From the NCBI GenBank assembly GCA_947581925.1, contig CANPWB010000014.1:1-40885 (forward strand): 40,885 nt of DNA, written 5' to 3'. The stretch comes from an uncultured Clostridia bacterium (GTDB lineage Bacteria > Bacillota > Clostridia > Christensenellales > CAG-917). Below are positions 1 to 8,461 of this stretch, piece after piece (positions within the stretch are counted from its first letter, which is position 1; every line of letters starts with the position of its first letter). Below the pieces are notes generated by a model, which made no database searches, was not told where the DNA came from, and saw nothing but the letters and a program-made list of their open reading frames with translations. Made by a program: the position numbers and the translations under genes.

Positions 1-22
1 TCAAGCCTGTTGCCAAAGAAAG

Positions 23-49
23 AAAAAACCCACTGTTTAGTGGGTTTTT
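23..49 (-). terminator. Duplicated copy of the tRNA-Val terminator
   Basis: Stem AACCCACT with loop GTTT and AGTGGGTT, flanked by A and T runs, so it could work in both directions. It is identical to the hairpin at 207-233. Confidence 0.7.
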
Positions 50-56
50 AAGACTT

Positions 57-77
57 TGGTGGAGGCAACAGGACTCG
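57..77 (-). pseudogene. tRNA-Val 3'-end fragment
   Basis: These 21 bases equal the CCA end, discriminator, 3' acceptor strand and part of the T-arm of the intact tRNA at 241-317. Sequence then diverges at 78. No 5' half is present, so it cannot make a tRNA; it is a by-product of the tandem duplication. Confidence 0.8.
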
Positions 78-206
78 CATAACAGCGGAGCGGGCAAGTT
101 TACTTGCGGGAGCGTAGCGTGCAGTGTGACCGTAGGGCACAGCATTGCAGGGCAATGACCGCATTTTTCAAAAAAATGCGGAGTTCAAGCCTGTTGCCAA
201 AGAAAG

Positions 207-233
207 AAAAAACCCACTGTTTAGTGGGTTTTT
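207..233 (-). terminator. Terminator of the rpsU/tRNA-Val transcript
   Basis: Hairpin with an 8-bp stem AACCCACT/AGTGGGTT and a GTTT loop. On the minus strand it is followed by a T run. It lies just downstream of the tRNA CCA end. Confidence 0.8.
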
Positions 234-240
234 AAGACTT

Positions 241-317
241 TGGTGGAGGCAACAGGACTCGAACCTGTGACCTCACGGATGTGAACCGTGTGCTCTAACC
301 AACTGAGCCATGCCTCC
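241..317 (-). tRNA. tRNA-Val(CAC)
   Basis: The minus strand folds as a full cloverleaf of 77 nt with an encoded CCA. The acceptor GGAGGCA pairs with TGCCTCC. The D stem is GCTC/GAGC, the anticodon stem CACGG/CCGTG with loop TTCACAT, and the T stem ACAGG/CCTGT with loop TTCGAGT. The anticodon CAC (281-283) reads GUG. It lies 30 bp downstream of rpsU with no T-run terminator between, so co-transcription is likely. Confidence 0.95.
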
Positions 318-322
318 GTATG

Positions 323-341
323 CGCCACCGATAGGGTGGCG
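323..341 (-). other. Hairpin between rpsU and tRNA-Val
   Basis: CGCCACC pairs with GGTGGCG across a short loop. No T run follows on the minus strand, so it is more likely a processing or mRNA-stability hairpin than a terminator. Confidence 0.5.
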
Positions 342-347
342 ATGATT

Positions 348-527
348 TTATGACTTGTACATTCTCTTGCGAGCGGCTTCCGCCTTCTTTTTACGCTTGA
401 CGCTGGGCTTCTCGTAAGCCTCTTTTTTGCGGAGGTCGCCGATGATACCGTCGCGGGCGCATTTTCTCTTGAAACGGCGGATAGCGTTTTCCAAGCTCTC
501 GTTTTCGCCTACTCTGACTGTTGACAT
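348..527 (-). CDS. rpsU: 30S ribosomal protein bS21
   Basis: Small-subunit protein bS21, 59 aa, which binds near the anti-Shine-Dalgarno region and helps initiation. The N-terminus [20 protein letters not shown] and a very basic C-terminal half ([12 protein letters not shown]) are diagnostic, and the length is typical. I chose the ATG at 527 because AAGGAGG lies 8 nt upstream. A GTG three codons earlier overlaps that ribosome binding site and is rejected. The gene is followed by tRNA-Val(CAC) on the same strand, probably in one transcript. Confidence 0.97.
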   Translation of the reverse strand: MSTVRVGENESLENAIRRFKRKCARDGIIGDLRKKEAYEKPSVKRKKKAEAARKRMYKS

Positions 528-765
528 CTTTTTCACCTCCTTATACGCGAAATATGTTACTTATTTATTATACATAATTTTTGCCAAGTGTCAACACAAT
601 TGTGTCGCAAAATTTGTTTGAAGAGCAAATTTTTTGCATATATGCTCGGGCGAGTGCTCCTAAAATTTTGAGAGAGGAGAAGTCGGGCGCAACGAGAACG
701 AGTCGGCGACTGATTTTGACGGCGGTGGCGGAGCTGTCCTCAACCAAAATTTTCCGTATAGGCGC

Positions 766-794
766 AAAAAAAACGGCACGACCGATGTCGCGCC
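766..794 (-). terminator. Terminator of the 68-aa gene
   Basis: On the minus strand GGCGCGAC pairs with GTCGTGCC (one G-U) across a 4-nt loop and is followed by eight Ts. It lies 18 bp beyond the stop codon. The rest of 537-812 holds no gene I can support. Confidence 0.75.
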
Positions 795-812
795 ACCGAT
801 GACCGATCTTTG

Positions 813-1019
813 TCAGATCTCGACTTCTGTCGTATCACTTATAATTTCGGGATAAGCGCCTTTCAATTGACCTTGTTTCCATGCCGCCGACATCAAGGAA
901 TATTTTTCGACTCTATCATCATACGGATTCGACGCTACTTCGACCTCGCTGCCGCCATCCGAAACATAATAGCCCCAATCGCCGTCTTTGAAATCAACGC
1001 GAATAACATATTTTGCCAT
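813..1019 (-). CDS. Small hypothetical protein, 68 aa
   Basis: I do not recognise a family. The protein is acidic and has no signal peptide or membrane segment. It starts MAKYVIRVDFKDGDWGYYVS and contains a run of Asp, Gly and Glu residues (DGGSEVEV), which suggests a small beta-rich cytosolic domain. It is probably real: AAGGAGG lies 8 nt upstream of the ATG and a strong intrinsic terminator follows the stop. It appears to be a single-gene unit divergent from the 230-aa gene. Confidence 0.75.
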   Translation of the reverse strand: MAKYVIRVDFKDGDWGYYVSDGGSEVEVASNPYDDRVEKYSLMSAAWKQGQLKGAYPEIISDTTEVEI

Positions 1020-1129
1020 AAATTTTACCTCCTTTTGTACTTTACTTGATCATACCATATCCTCACATAAGTGTCAATATACTAAAATCGCGGCAAGCGG
1101 CAAAACATCATCGCAGATATTGCCGAATA

Positions 1130-1158
1130 TTGACTTTGGCGCGCGATTTTGATACAAT
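1130..1158 (+). promoter_or_regulatory. Sigma-A-type promoter of the 230-aa gene
   Basis: TTGACT, a 17-bp spacer and TACAAT. The predicted start near 1165 leaves a leader of about 130 nt before the ATG at 1296. I see no known riboswitch in that leader. Confidence 0.75.
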
Positions 1159-1295
1159 ATCATATCATGCGGCAAACGGCGCCGAGAACGGTTTAAAGCC
1201 ATGCAAACTGACGCTCTAATGCTGTATCGAATTAAAGCAGAGCACGCGCAAAACGCAAATATCGCCGCAACAAACGCGCACGGGAGGCAACCATT

Positions 1296-1988
1296 ATGGA
1301 CGAGGAAAAACTCGGCAAATTGTATGACGTCATGATATTCGCGCCGACGGTCATGAGCGCGATATCCGGGGCAAAAGCCACTCTCAAAGGCGGATACCTC
1401 GAGGAACTTTGGGACAGCACGGAAAACGACGTCTATTTTTTCGCGAATATGCAAAAGGGCATGCTTGTAGGCGAGGACGCTCAGCCGGACGTAGGGCGGG
1501 CATTGGTCACGGCGGACTATTGCACCTATGTCCCATATGCGGAGCGCGCGGCGGAGCAGCTCGAGGCGAAGGCGCGTGAGCTGGGCTTTGAAAGCCTTGC
1601 ACAGCTCAGATACAGGCGTTTCGTACAGCTTTTGGACAGGTATATCGTCGATGTGGATGAAGAGACGTTGGACGCGGTCAAGGCGTATTTTGAAGATCGT
1701 GACTTCGAGGTGGTGCATGCGGGCGATCTACGCGAGGTCTCGTGCGCGTTTTGCAGGCTGAAACACCGCTTCGAGGAGTTTTACGGCACGCCCGATTGGG
1801 ACGAGGACGCGATCTCAGACTTGATGTACTCATTCGGCGACGGCGAGCACTTTGACGAGGACGGTAGGGCAAGTATGAAAGATATACTCTGTTTGGCACC
1901 CGAACCCGTCGCTCCGAGCGAGGAAGAGCTGGATTTCGCGTATGCCGTGCTGAAGAAGTGGGCGGACAGACTTCGCAATTCGCAATAA
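1296..1988 (+). CDS. Hypothetical protein, 230 aa
   Basis: I do not recognise a family. The protein is acidic, soluble and apparently alpha-helical, with no signal peptide. Cysteines are sparse: an ADYCTY segment near residue 72 and a CAFC pair near residue 152, which could bind metal, though two cysteines alone are weak evidence. The start is supported by GGGAGG 8 nt upstream and a near-consensus promoter at 1130-1158. It is monocistronic, since guaB has its own promoter. Confidence 0.8.
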   Translation: MDEEKLGKLYDVMIFAPTVMSAISGAKATLKGGYLEELWDSTENDVYFFANMQKGMLVGEDAQPDVGRALVTADYCTYVPYAERAAEQLEAKARELGFESLAQLRYRRFVQLLDRYIVDVDEETLDAVKAYFEDRDFEVVHAGDLREVSCAFCRLKHRFEEFYGTPDWDEDAISDLMYSFGDGEHFDEDGRASMKDILCLAPEPVAPSEEELDFAYAVLKKWADRLRNSQ

Positions 1989-2167
1989 TGCAAAGCGAGC
2001 GTAAGCGGCGCATTTCGCGCGTTTAAATGCTCGAAATCGCAAGTTTTTCAAACTGTCACATTTTGAATGACGCGCTATCCCTTGTCCGCGCCTGTCCGCG
2101 TTTAATGCGATACTTGGCGGCGACGCAGGGCAAAATATATTTCAAAACGGAAAAAGTGCGAAAGTTG

Positions 2168-2197
2168 TTTGACATTGTCAAATAAAAAATGTATTAT
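2168..2197 (+). promoter_or_regulatory. guaB promoter with a palindrome over the -35 box
   Basis: TTGACA (2169-2174), 17 bp, TATTAT (2192-2197). The -35 lies inside a perfect palindrome TTTGACA-T-TGTCAAA (2168-2182), a candidate operator. The leader would be only about 25 nt. Confidence 0.8.
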
Positions 2198-2228
2198 AGA
2201 TAAAATTTATATTATTTCGGAGGCCGCT

Positions 2229-3734
2229 ATGGCAAAGTATTTTGACGAGCCGTCAAGGACATTCAGCGAATATCTGCTCATCCCCGGGTACACGGACGAG
2301 AATTGTATCCCCGCAAACGTCTCCCTTAAAACTCCGCTCACGAAGTTCAAAAAGGGCGAGACGCCCGCGATAACCCTCAACATCCCCATGGTGAGCGCTA
2401 TCATGCAATCCGTCTCGAACGACACGCTTGCCATCGCGCTTGCCAAAGAGGGCGGAATAAGCTTTATTTACGGCTCGCAGAGCATAGAGAGCGAGGCGGA
2501 GATGGTGCGCAAAGTCAAGAGTTACAAGGCGGGCTTTGTCGTATCTGACAGCAATCTGATGCCCGACAGCACGCTTGAGGATGTGCTCGAGCTCGTCGAG
2601 AAGAAGGGGCACAACACCATCGCGGTCACTTCGGACGGCACTCCTAACGGCGTACTCATGGGCATTGTGACGAGCCGCGACTACAGGGTCAGCCGTATGA
2701 GCACCTCTTTGAAAGTGCGCGAGTTTATGACCCCGAGGGAGAAACTCATCACCGCACCCGAAAGCACTACGCTTGCGGAGGCAAACGACATCATTTGGGA
2801 GCACAAACTCAATACGTTGCCCATCGTGGACGGGGAAGGGCGTCTCAAATATCTCATCTTCCGCAAGGACTATGACGCGCACAAGGCGCACCCAAACGAG
2901 CTGCTTGACGAGCACAAGCGTTATATGGTGGGCGCGGGCATAAACACGCTGGACTTCGAGCAACGCGTCCCTGCGCTTGTCGAGGCGGGCGCGGACGTGC
3001 TTTGCATAGACTCCAGCGAGGGCTACACGGTGTGGCAAAAACGAACTTTGGAGTTTATCCGTTCAAAATACGGCGATAAGGTCAAGGTCGGCGCGGGAAA
3101 TGTTGTGGACAAGGAAGGCTTTGAGTTCCTTGCCGAGTGCGGCGCAGACTTCGTAAAAGTCGGCATAGGCGGCGGCTCCATCTGCATCACGCGCGAGACA
3201 AAGGGCATAGGCAGAGGGCAGGCTACGGCGGTCATCGAGGTCGCAAAGGCTAGAGACGAGTATTTCAAAAAGACGGGCGTATATATCCCAATTTGTTCGG
3301 ACGGCGGCATAGTGCACGACTATCACATGACCCTTGCGCTCGCGATGGGCGCGGATTTCCTCATGCTGGGCAGGTATTTCGCACGCTTCGACGAGAGTCC
3401 TACCGAAAAGCTGAATATCAACGGCAACTACGTCAAGGAGTACTGGGGCGAGGGCAGCAACCGCGCTCGCAATTGGCAGCGCTACGACTTGGGCGGCAAG
3501 CGTCGTCTCGGTTTCGAGGAGGGCGTGGACAGCTACGTGCCGTACGCGGGCGCGCTCAAGGATAATGTGGAGAAGAGCCTCTATAAGGTCAAGTCCACGA
3601 TGTGCAACTGCGGCGCCACCACAATAGAACAACTGCACAAGTGCGCAAAGATGACGCTTGTCTCCGCGACGAGCATAGTCGAGGGCGGCGCGCACGACGT
3701 CATCCAAAAGAACACCCACAATATGCCGATTTGA
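2229..3734 (+). CDS. guaB: IMP dehydrogenase, Tritrichomonas-like subtype
   Basis: Oxidises IMP to XMP with NAD+, the committed step of GMP synthesis. The protein has 501 aa: a split (beta/alpha)8 barrel with a CBS pair at about residues 100-220. The catalytic loop [10 protein letters not shown] places the nucleophile at Cys319. The mobile flap NWQRYD gives Arg418-Tyr419, and EYWGEGS lies just before it. These numbers coincide with those I recall for the Tritrichomonas foetus enzyme, and the N-terminus (EP-TF-EYLLIPG) and [15 protein letters not shown] also match that subtype rather than the E. coli type. The ATG at 2229 follows CGGAGG; an upstream in-frame TTG lies in the promoter and is rejected. 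Confidence 0.95.
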   Translation: MAKYFDEPSRTFSEYLLIPGYTDENCIPANVSLKTPLTKFKKGETPAITLNIPMVSAIMQSVSNDTLAIALAKEGGISFIYGSQSIESEAEMVRKVKSYKAGFVVSDSNLMPDSTLEDVLELVEKKGHNTIAVTSDGTPNGVLMGIVTSRDYRVSRMSTSLKVREFMTPREKLITAPESTTLAEANDIIWEHKLNTLPIVDGEGRLKYLIFRKDYDAHKAHPNELLDEHKRYMVGAGINTLDFEQRVPALVEAGADVLCIDSSEGYTVWQKRTLEFIRSKYGDKVKVGAGNVVDKEGFEFLAECGADFVKVGIGGGSICITRETKGIGRGQATAVIEVAKARDEYFKKTGVYIPICSDGGIVHDYHMTLALAMGADFLMLGRYFARFDESPTEKLNINGNYVKEYWGEGSNRARNWQRYDLGGKRRLGFEEGVDSYVPYAGALKDNVEKSLYKVKSTMCNCGATTIEQLHKCAKMTLVSATSIVEGGAHDVIQKNTHNMPI

Positions 3735-3821
3735 ATTTGACAGTGAAAATCGCATAATGGGTGAAAAAACCGATCAAATAAGCCCCTAAATCCAAACTCG
3801 AAACAAAATCCGAAAACACAA

Positions 3822-3852
3822 AAACAGGAGACCCCGAAAGTCTCCTGTTTTT
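3822..3852. terminator. Bidirectional terminator between guaB and the 958-aa lipoprotein gene
   Basis: An 11-bp perfect stem AAACAGGAGAC/GTCTCCTGTTT flanked by A and T runs, serving two convergent genes. Confidence 0.85.
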
Positions 3853-3879
3853 ATAGCGTTTCAGTTGTTCCGCCGCGGC

Positions 3880-6756
3880 TTATTCAGCCTCACCGGTGAC
3901 GGGGTAAAGACCATAAGATTGAGTGCCAAAGCCTAAACTTCCGTTACCGTATGAAGGCCATATGGAAATATAATATATCGTTTCATCCGCAGTCTTAACT
4001 GTGAGGTTTCCGCCGTAATCGTCTTCTGAGAATGAAACTATTGTGGCTGTCTCGGTTTTTCCTTCTTTTGTAATGAATACGCCATTCTCATTTATTTCTA
4101 TACGGATACCTGCGTAAGTACTTGAATAATCATAGGCGTCGAATACGCCGTAATAGGGCGAATAATCTGGTTTGTAGGTTTCATCTGTCAAGTAGACTTG
4201 TTTTGCGTAGGTTGCTTTTGCATCGATGACGAGCAACATAGTGTTTTCGTCAACAATTTCAAGCACGCAATCTTTTCCGTCATATTTGAACGCGAATTGA
4301 TAATAATAATTGTTTGTATACTCATAGTCCCAATCGCGATAGAAGATGAGGTCCGTCGCTTGTTCGGACTTATCGTCAAATGTTATCGTCAACTTGTCGC
4401 TTTCGAGTTTTGCCGTGTAGCCATCGCCGATGTATGTGCCGAGATAATCTTCCCAGCTTTCGAACTCCTCATATTTGTCGCGATACAAGCCTAGACCGCT
4501 TGCTTCACCTTTCTTCGCAATAACGAGTTTGTCATAGCTAGAACTATCAGCCTGTTGCAATATGTAGTCTACCCCTCCAAGTTTAAAATCAAATTGATCA
4601 ACATAATAATAGTAGTTATAATCCGGATCGTATACTTGCACTCTTTCAGCAGTTATGTCGGTTGCCGTCTGTTCATTTGACCCTTTGAATTTGACCTTGA
4701 TGGAATTTGCTCTGATCGTGACATCCGCGTTATTTTGGTAGAAATCGCCGATATACATAGCCCATGGGCAGTTGTACAGCGTTGTGGAAGTGCTTCCTTG
4801 CGTCAATGTGAGGTCATTTCCGTTTTTGACAATAGTATAGCTCTTTTCATCGTATGTGAAAGAATAACCGCCGCCACTGAGTGAAGTAAGCGCGTCAACC
4901 TTTTCGCCGTCAAAAAGTATTTTGTCGAGGTCGATATTCAACACCGTATCTCCGTTTTCCGATGCCCAACTGCCGCTGTAAGCCTTGTCGATTTTGCCAT
5001 TGAGCACATCGGCAGGGACTTGATAGGGCAGTGTAGCGCTGTTCCAATCTCCGAACGTGAGTGTGGCGGGCTCGCCGTATACTTCGAAATCCATTTGGAA
5101 AGGCTTGCCATCTTTGATCGTGATCGCAAACACATAAGCCGCTGATGAGAATTCATCGATTTGTTCCTCGCCCGTGGCAAGCTGCAGCTTAAAGAAAGAG
5201 GTTATTGAACCGTATGAGTCGTATGCGTCTGCGGGACGTATAACGAATTTGCCCTCGCCCATATCTTTGAGAAGGTTGTAGTATTCGCCTTGATCGTCTC
5301 GGAATACGAACGGAGCTTTAAGCTCGCTTATAGCGGTGTAAGCTGTCGCTTCGTCAAATTCAAAATAGTCGCCATCAGATTCACAAACATAGCTCCACAC
5401 TTTGCCGTCGGGACGTGCTACATATCCGTTTCCTTCTCCGTACATCTCATAATAGATGCCGTCCTTCGTATAATACAAAGTGTAGTTGTCATAACCGTCA
5501 TCATATGTGACAGAGTAGCTTGTCGCCTCTGCGGCGCTTTCCATTGCCGCTTTAAGCTCGTCATGCGCTTCGGTCATCGGATAATCACCAAAATATTCAT
5601 CGTCAATAGAAGCTGTGCCATGCTCTTTAACGTCGATGTCATAACAATATTGATAATCCTCATACCAATCAAGTTCTGTTACGCGGTCAAATGCAAATTT
5701 GATTTTTGTTATCTCGGCATTCTCTTCATACATCTCAAAATATTCCATAGTCAGGTCGGCATAACCGAGGATGGCATTTGCGATATTATATCTCGCCGCA
5801 GCATTCTCGATCGTCCATTTGTTGTCGTCGAGTTTTTTCAAAAGAGAAGTTGTTAAGAGGTCAAAAGGATTGAAGAGGTCTGAAAAAACGACTTTTTTTC
5901 CGGTTTCTTCATCCTCTTTCATTTTATAGGCCGTTCTTTGCACTGAGCCAAATTGGTTATGCGTTATTTGAACTATATTATTGTCTTTGTCGCCTTGAAA
6001 GAGCCATACTCTCATAGGCTCTGTGCCTTCGTATGCTTCTGTCAACACGGCGTTTTTCTCAGCGTCGAAAGTTGTTTTCAAATTTTGTATAGTTTCTTCG
6101 GGATAATCGGGAGAGTAGTAGTAATCTTTTTCAACACGAGTGCCCTCAAAAATTATAGAACCTTGCAGAGATTCGAGGACTGCGGTAGGGCGGTCAACAA
6201 ACTTGACTGCGATCGTCAAGTTTTCTTTTACGGTGAATTTGTATTCGTTTTCCGTAAGCTCAATGTTTTGGTCATTGACTGTGAGGCGGACAACATTGTC
6301 GCTTGCTGGAGTCATGGTCAAAGTAACTTCGTCGCCGTATTCATAAATATCCTTCTTCGGGGACAATTCCGCCGTGCCTCCGTCTGCGGGGGTAGCGGTG
6401 AGGGAGACGGTAAAGGTGGCTTTTTTGAACGTCACGGTTACGGTGGTATCCGCTTGGATATCAAAAGTATACCCCCCCCCGTTCAAGGCGGCGTCGTCGA
6501 ATCCGCTCACCGTGAAGGTGTCAAGCAACCAACCTTCTTTGGGCGTTACTGTCACAGTTACTTCCTCGCCCGCGTCATAAAGTTCACCTTCGGCGGGCTT
6601 GCTTAAAGTCACATCTCCCTGTTCGCCGTTGAAATCCAATGTAACTTTAAAACCCGACTCGGCGGGGTGCTTGGGGTCGCACGCGGCAAACGCTACGCAC
6701 GTCACAAGCAGGACGCAAAGCGTGGTAATACACAAAAAGATAAGTTTCTTTTTCAT
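3880..6756 (-). CDS. Large lipoprotein with divergent InlB-type repeats
   Basis: Predicted surface lipoprotein, 958 aa, function unknown. A basic and hydrophobic signal sequence ends in AFAAC, giving lipidated Cys26. Two copies of a divergent bacterial (InlB B-like) repeat follow at about 36-190 (YDAGEEVTVTVTPKEGW, YEYGDEVTLTMTPAS). The rest is Tyr/Asp-rich beta-sheet sequence with repeated blocks resembling YIGDFYQN, YLGTYIGDG and YYGVFDAY, each starting a similar 80-90 aa module near the C-terminus. The ATG at 6756 has AAGGAG 9 nt upstream. A run of nine Gs encodes Gly93-95, so slippage would truncate the protein. It has its own transcript, convergent with guaB. Confidence 0.85.
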   Translation of the reverse strand: MKKKLIFLCITTLCVLLVTCVAFAACDPKHPAESGFKVTLDFNGEQGDVTLSKPAEGELYDAGEEVTVTVTPKEGWLLDTFTVSGFDDAALNGGGYTFDIQADTTVTVTFKKATFTVSLTATPADGGTAELSPKKDIYEYGDEVTLTMTPASDNVVRLTVNDQNIELTENEYKFTVKENLTIAVKFVDRPTAVLESLQGSIIFEGTRVEKDYYYSPDYPEETIQNLKTTFDAEKNAVLTEAYEGTEPMRVWLFQGDKDNNIVQITHNQFGSVQRTAYKMKEDEETGKKVVFSDLFNPFDLLTTSLLKKLDDNKWTIENAAARYNIANAILGYADLTMEYFEMYEENAEITKIKFAFDRVTELDWYEDYQYCYDIDVKEHGTASIDDEYFGDYPMTEAHDELKAAMESAAEATSYSVTYDDGYDNYTLYYTKDGIYYEMYGEGNGYVARPDGKVWSYVCESDGDYFEFDEATAYTAISELKAPFVFRDDQGEYYNLLKDMGEGKFVIRPADAYDSYGSITSFFKLQLATGEEQIDEFSSAAYVFAITIKDGKPFQMDFEVYGEPATLTFGDWNSATLPYQVPADVLNGKIDKAYSGSWASENGDTVLNIDLDKILFDGEKVDALTSLSGGGYSFTYDEKSYTIVKNGNDLTLTQGSTSTTLYNCPWAMYIGDFYQNNADVTIRANSIKVKFKGSNEQTATDITAERVQVYDPDYNYYYYVDQFDFKLGGVDYILQQADSSSYDKLVIAKKGEASGLGLYRDKYEEFESWEDYLGTYIGDGYTAKLESDKLTITFDDKSEQATDLIFYRDWDYEYTNNYYYQFAFKYDGKDCVLEIVDENTMLLVIDAKATYAKQVYLTDETYKPDYSPYYGVFDAYDYSSTYAGIRIEINENGVFITKEGKTETATIVSFSEDDYGGNLTVKTADETIYYISIWPSYGNGSLGFGTQSYGLYPVTGEAE
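6472..6480 (-). repeat. G9 homopolymer inside the lipoprotein gene
   Basis: Nine Cs on the plus strand read as GGG GGG GGG on the coding strand. This is a possible slipped-strand phase-variation site near the 5' end of the gene. Confidence 0.6.
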
Positions 6757-6956
6757 AATACTTCTGCTCCTTAAAAAATTATATTGTTGCAAGTATACCA
6801 GCAAATGCATATTTTGTCCAGCGATTTATGCAATATTTCAGAAAAAGTATGCGTGAAATCGTGGAAAACCCGCTTTTTTATGCAGATAAGCGACGGATTT
6901 ATGCAAAACATATACATTATAAATTTTGACTGCGGCTCATACGCGCTTTTTTGGTG

Positions 6957-6985
6957 TTGCTTTTTTCGGAGTAAGGATTTAAAAT
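6957..6985 (+). promoter_or_regulatory. folD promoter
   Basis: TTGCTT, 17 bp, TAAAAT, about 30 bp before the ATG. The rest of 6757-6956 is AT-rich and divergent; it holds the putative lipoprotein promoter and nothing else I can name. Confidence 0.6.
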
Positions 6986-7015
6986 ATTACAGAATAAAAT
7001 TATCGGAGCAAAGTT

Positions 7016-7885
7016 ATGCAGATAATAGACGGAAAACTCGTTGCGGCAAAGCTAAGGGCGGAAATGAGGGAAGAAGTCGCCGCTCTTAAGGCGCAGGGCG
7101 CGGGCGGGAAAATAGGGCTTGCGGTCATACTCGTAGGCGACGATCCCGCCTCGCAGGTGTACGTGCGCAACAAGATCAAGGCGTGCGAGGAAGTAGGCAT
7201 ATATTCGCGCCTCGTAGATTTGCCCGCGGACAGCACTTTTGAGCGCGTAGCGGGCGAGATAGCCGCGCTCAACGCAGACCCCGACATCACGGGGATGATC
7301 TTGCAACTGCCGCTGCCAAGGCATTTGAGCGAGGAAAAACTTGTTGATCTCATCGCGCCCGAAAAGGATGTGGACGGTTGCACATACGGGCAGAAGGGCA
7401 GGCTGTGGACGGGCAGGGACAGCCTTGTCGCTTGCACGCCCCTTGGCGTGATTCGCTTGCTTGAGCACTACGATCTCCCGCTCGAGGGCAAGCATGCCGT
7501 GGTCGTCGGCCGCTCCAACCTCGTAGGCAAGCCGCTTGCGCAACTGTTGCTCAACAAAAATTGTACCGTTACGGTATGCCACTCCCGCACTCGCGACCTC
7601 GCTGAAATAACGCGGCAAGCGGACGTCCTCTGCGTCGCGATAGGAAAGGCGAAATTCGTCACCGCGGATATGGTCAAGCAGGGCGCCGTCGTCATCGACG
7701 TGGGCATGGATCGCGACGAGAACGGCAAGCTCTGCGGCGATGTGGACTTCGCGGCAGTGGCTGACAAGTGCTCCTACATTACCCCCGTCCCCGGCGGAGT
7801 GGGGCCTATGACCGTCACAATGCTCATATCAAACACTCTCGACGCCTATCGCGTCCAAAACGGCATATCCAATAAGGGCGCATGA
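7016..7885 (+). CDS. folD: Bifunctional methylene-THF dehydrogenase / methenyl-THF cyclohydrolase
   Basis: Interconverts 5,10-methylene-, 5,10-methenyl- and 10-formyl-tetrahydrofolate in the cytosol using NADP+. At 289 aa it is of typical length. The catalytic motif VYVRNKIKACEEVGI gives Tyr49 and Lys53, QLPLPRHL and PEKDVDG form the folate site, and VVVGRSNLVGKPLAQLLL is the Rossmann cofactor loop. The C-terminal TPVPGGVGPMTVTML is a family signature. The ATG follows CGGAG. It stands alone between its promoter and the terminator at 7972-7998. Confidence 0.97.
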   Translation: MQIIDGKLVAAKLRAEMREEVAALKAQGAGGKIGLAVILVGDDPASQVYVRNKIKACEEVGIYSRLVDLPADSTFERVAGEIAALNADPDITGMILQLPLPRHLSEEKLVDLIAPEKDVDGCTYGQKGRLWTGRDSLVACTPLGVIRLLEHYDLPLEGKHAVVVGRSNLVGKPLAQLLLNKNCTVTVCHSRTRDLAEITRQADVLCVAIGKAKFVTADMVKQGAVVIDVGMDRDENGKLCGDVDFAAVADKCSYITPVPGGVGPMTVTMLISNTLDAYRVQNGISNKGA

Positions 7886-7971
7886 CATTCGCATATCTTG
7901 CGCCGACCGTGTAGCCCCAAATACCCCTCGGATACGCTCTTCAAATGCACAAAAACCATATTTCAAACGAC

Positions 7972-7998
7972 AAAAGCGAGGTTTTATCCCCGCTTTTT
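7972..7998. terminator. Terminator between folD and the XRE gene
   Basis: AAAAGCGAGG and CCCCGCTTTTT form a stem with one mismatch and A/T flanks. It can serve the two convergent genes. Confidence 0.6.
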
Positions 7999-8025
7999 AA
8001 CATTTCAATGTATTCTGATATCTGA

Positions 8026-8355
8026 TTACTGCTTGTCTGAGAGTCGTTTTGCGTCCAACATTCCGCGCGCGTAGTTGAGCAATTGCGCTTTTTGCGCTTC
8101 ATTCAGCTGTTCAAATATTTCGATGAGTTCAGACTTCGGCACACGAGCGTCGTCGAAGAGTTGCTGTTCCTGTACGCGTCCGAGCAGTTCGTCCACCGAA
8201 CAACCGTATATGTCCGCCAGCCGCTCGAGTATGGGCGTAGGCACCTTCCTAAGCCCGTTTTCATATTGATAGTAGGTATTTTTGGCTATGCTCAGCATTT
8301 TGGCGATCGCATCCTGCGTATAATGATTTTTTTGTCGCATTTCTTTAAGCAACAT
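8026..8355 (-). CDS. XRE-family HTH transcriptional regulator
   Basis: Small DNA-binding regulator, 109 aa. The N-terminal helix-turn-helix (about residues 1-62) shows the Cro/C1 pattern: YTQDAIAKMLSIAKNTYYQY, then EN-G-R-VP and LERLADIYGCSVDELLG. A short helical tail (IEIFEQLNEAQKAQLLNYAR) may serve dimerisation. It is divergent from the lipoprotein gene at 8547, and two similar palindromes in that gene's promoter make it the natural target (inference). The start is supported by a weak CGAGG ribosome binding site. Confidence 0.9.
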   Translation of the reverse strand: MLLKEMRQKNHYTQDAIAKMLSIAKNTYYQYENGLRKVPTPILERLADIYGCSVDELLGRVQEQQLFDDARVPKSELIEIFEQLNEAQKAQLLNYARGMLDAKRLSDKQ

Positions 8356-8395
8356 ATCGGACCTCGTATATTAAACTTTATAGGTTATTTCCAAA

Positions 8396-8423
8396 ATCAT
8401 ATTTTCCTAATTAATTTTGTCAA
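8396..8423 (-). promoter_or_regulatory. Promoter of the XRE gene
   Basis: Minus-strand TTGACA, 16 bp, TATGAT. It lies about 40 bp from the start codon. Confidence 0.55.
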
Positions 8424-8461
8424 TTTGAGAGATATTTATCAAATAAATATACAAAAACCGC

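Larger units (their letters stand above)
1..261. repeat. Tandem 184-bp-period repeat built on the tRNA-Val 3' end
   Basis: Positions 1-77 recur identically at 185-261. Each copy holds a tail GTTCAAGCCTGTTGCC-like arm, a terminator hairpin, and the CCA end plus T-arm of tRNA-Val. Between them, 78-184 is a body with short palindromes such as CATTGC/GCAATG and GCATTTTT/AAAAATGC. The arm at 183-198 is an imperfect reverse complement of the tRNA segment at 248-264, so each terminator is enclosed by an inverted repeat. The first unit is cut by the window edge, so more copies may lie outside. Confidence 0.85.

Noticed and set aside
1-261. Genomic island bounded by tRNA att sites
   Set aside because: The interval between the direct repeats is only about 107 bp, and no integrase is present.
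581-802. Open frame of about 70 codons between rpsU and the 68-aa gene
   Set aside because: No ribosome binding site, and it overlaps the terminator of the neighbouring gene.
2169-2228. Longer N-terminus for guaB from a TTG
   Set aside because: It would begin inside the -35 box; the ATG at 2229 has a good ribosome binding site and matches the family start.
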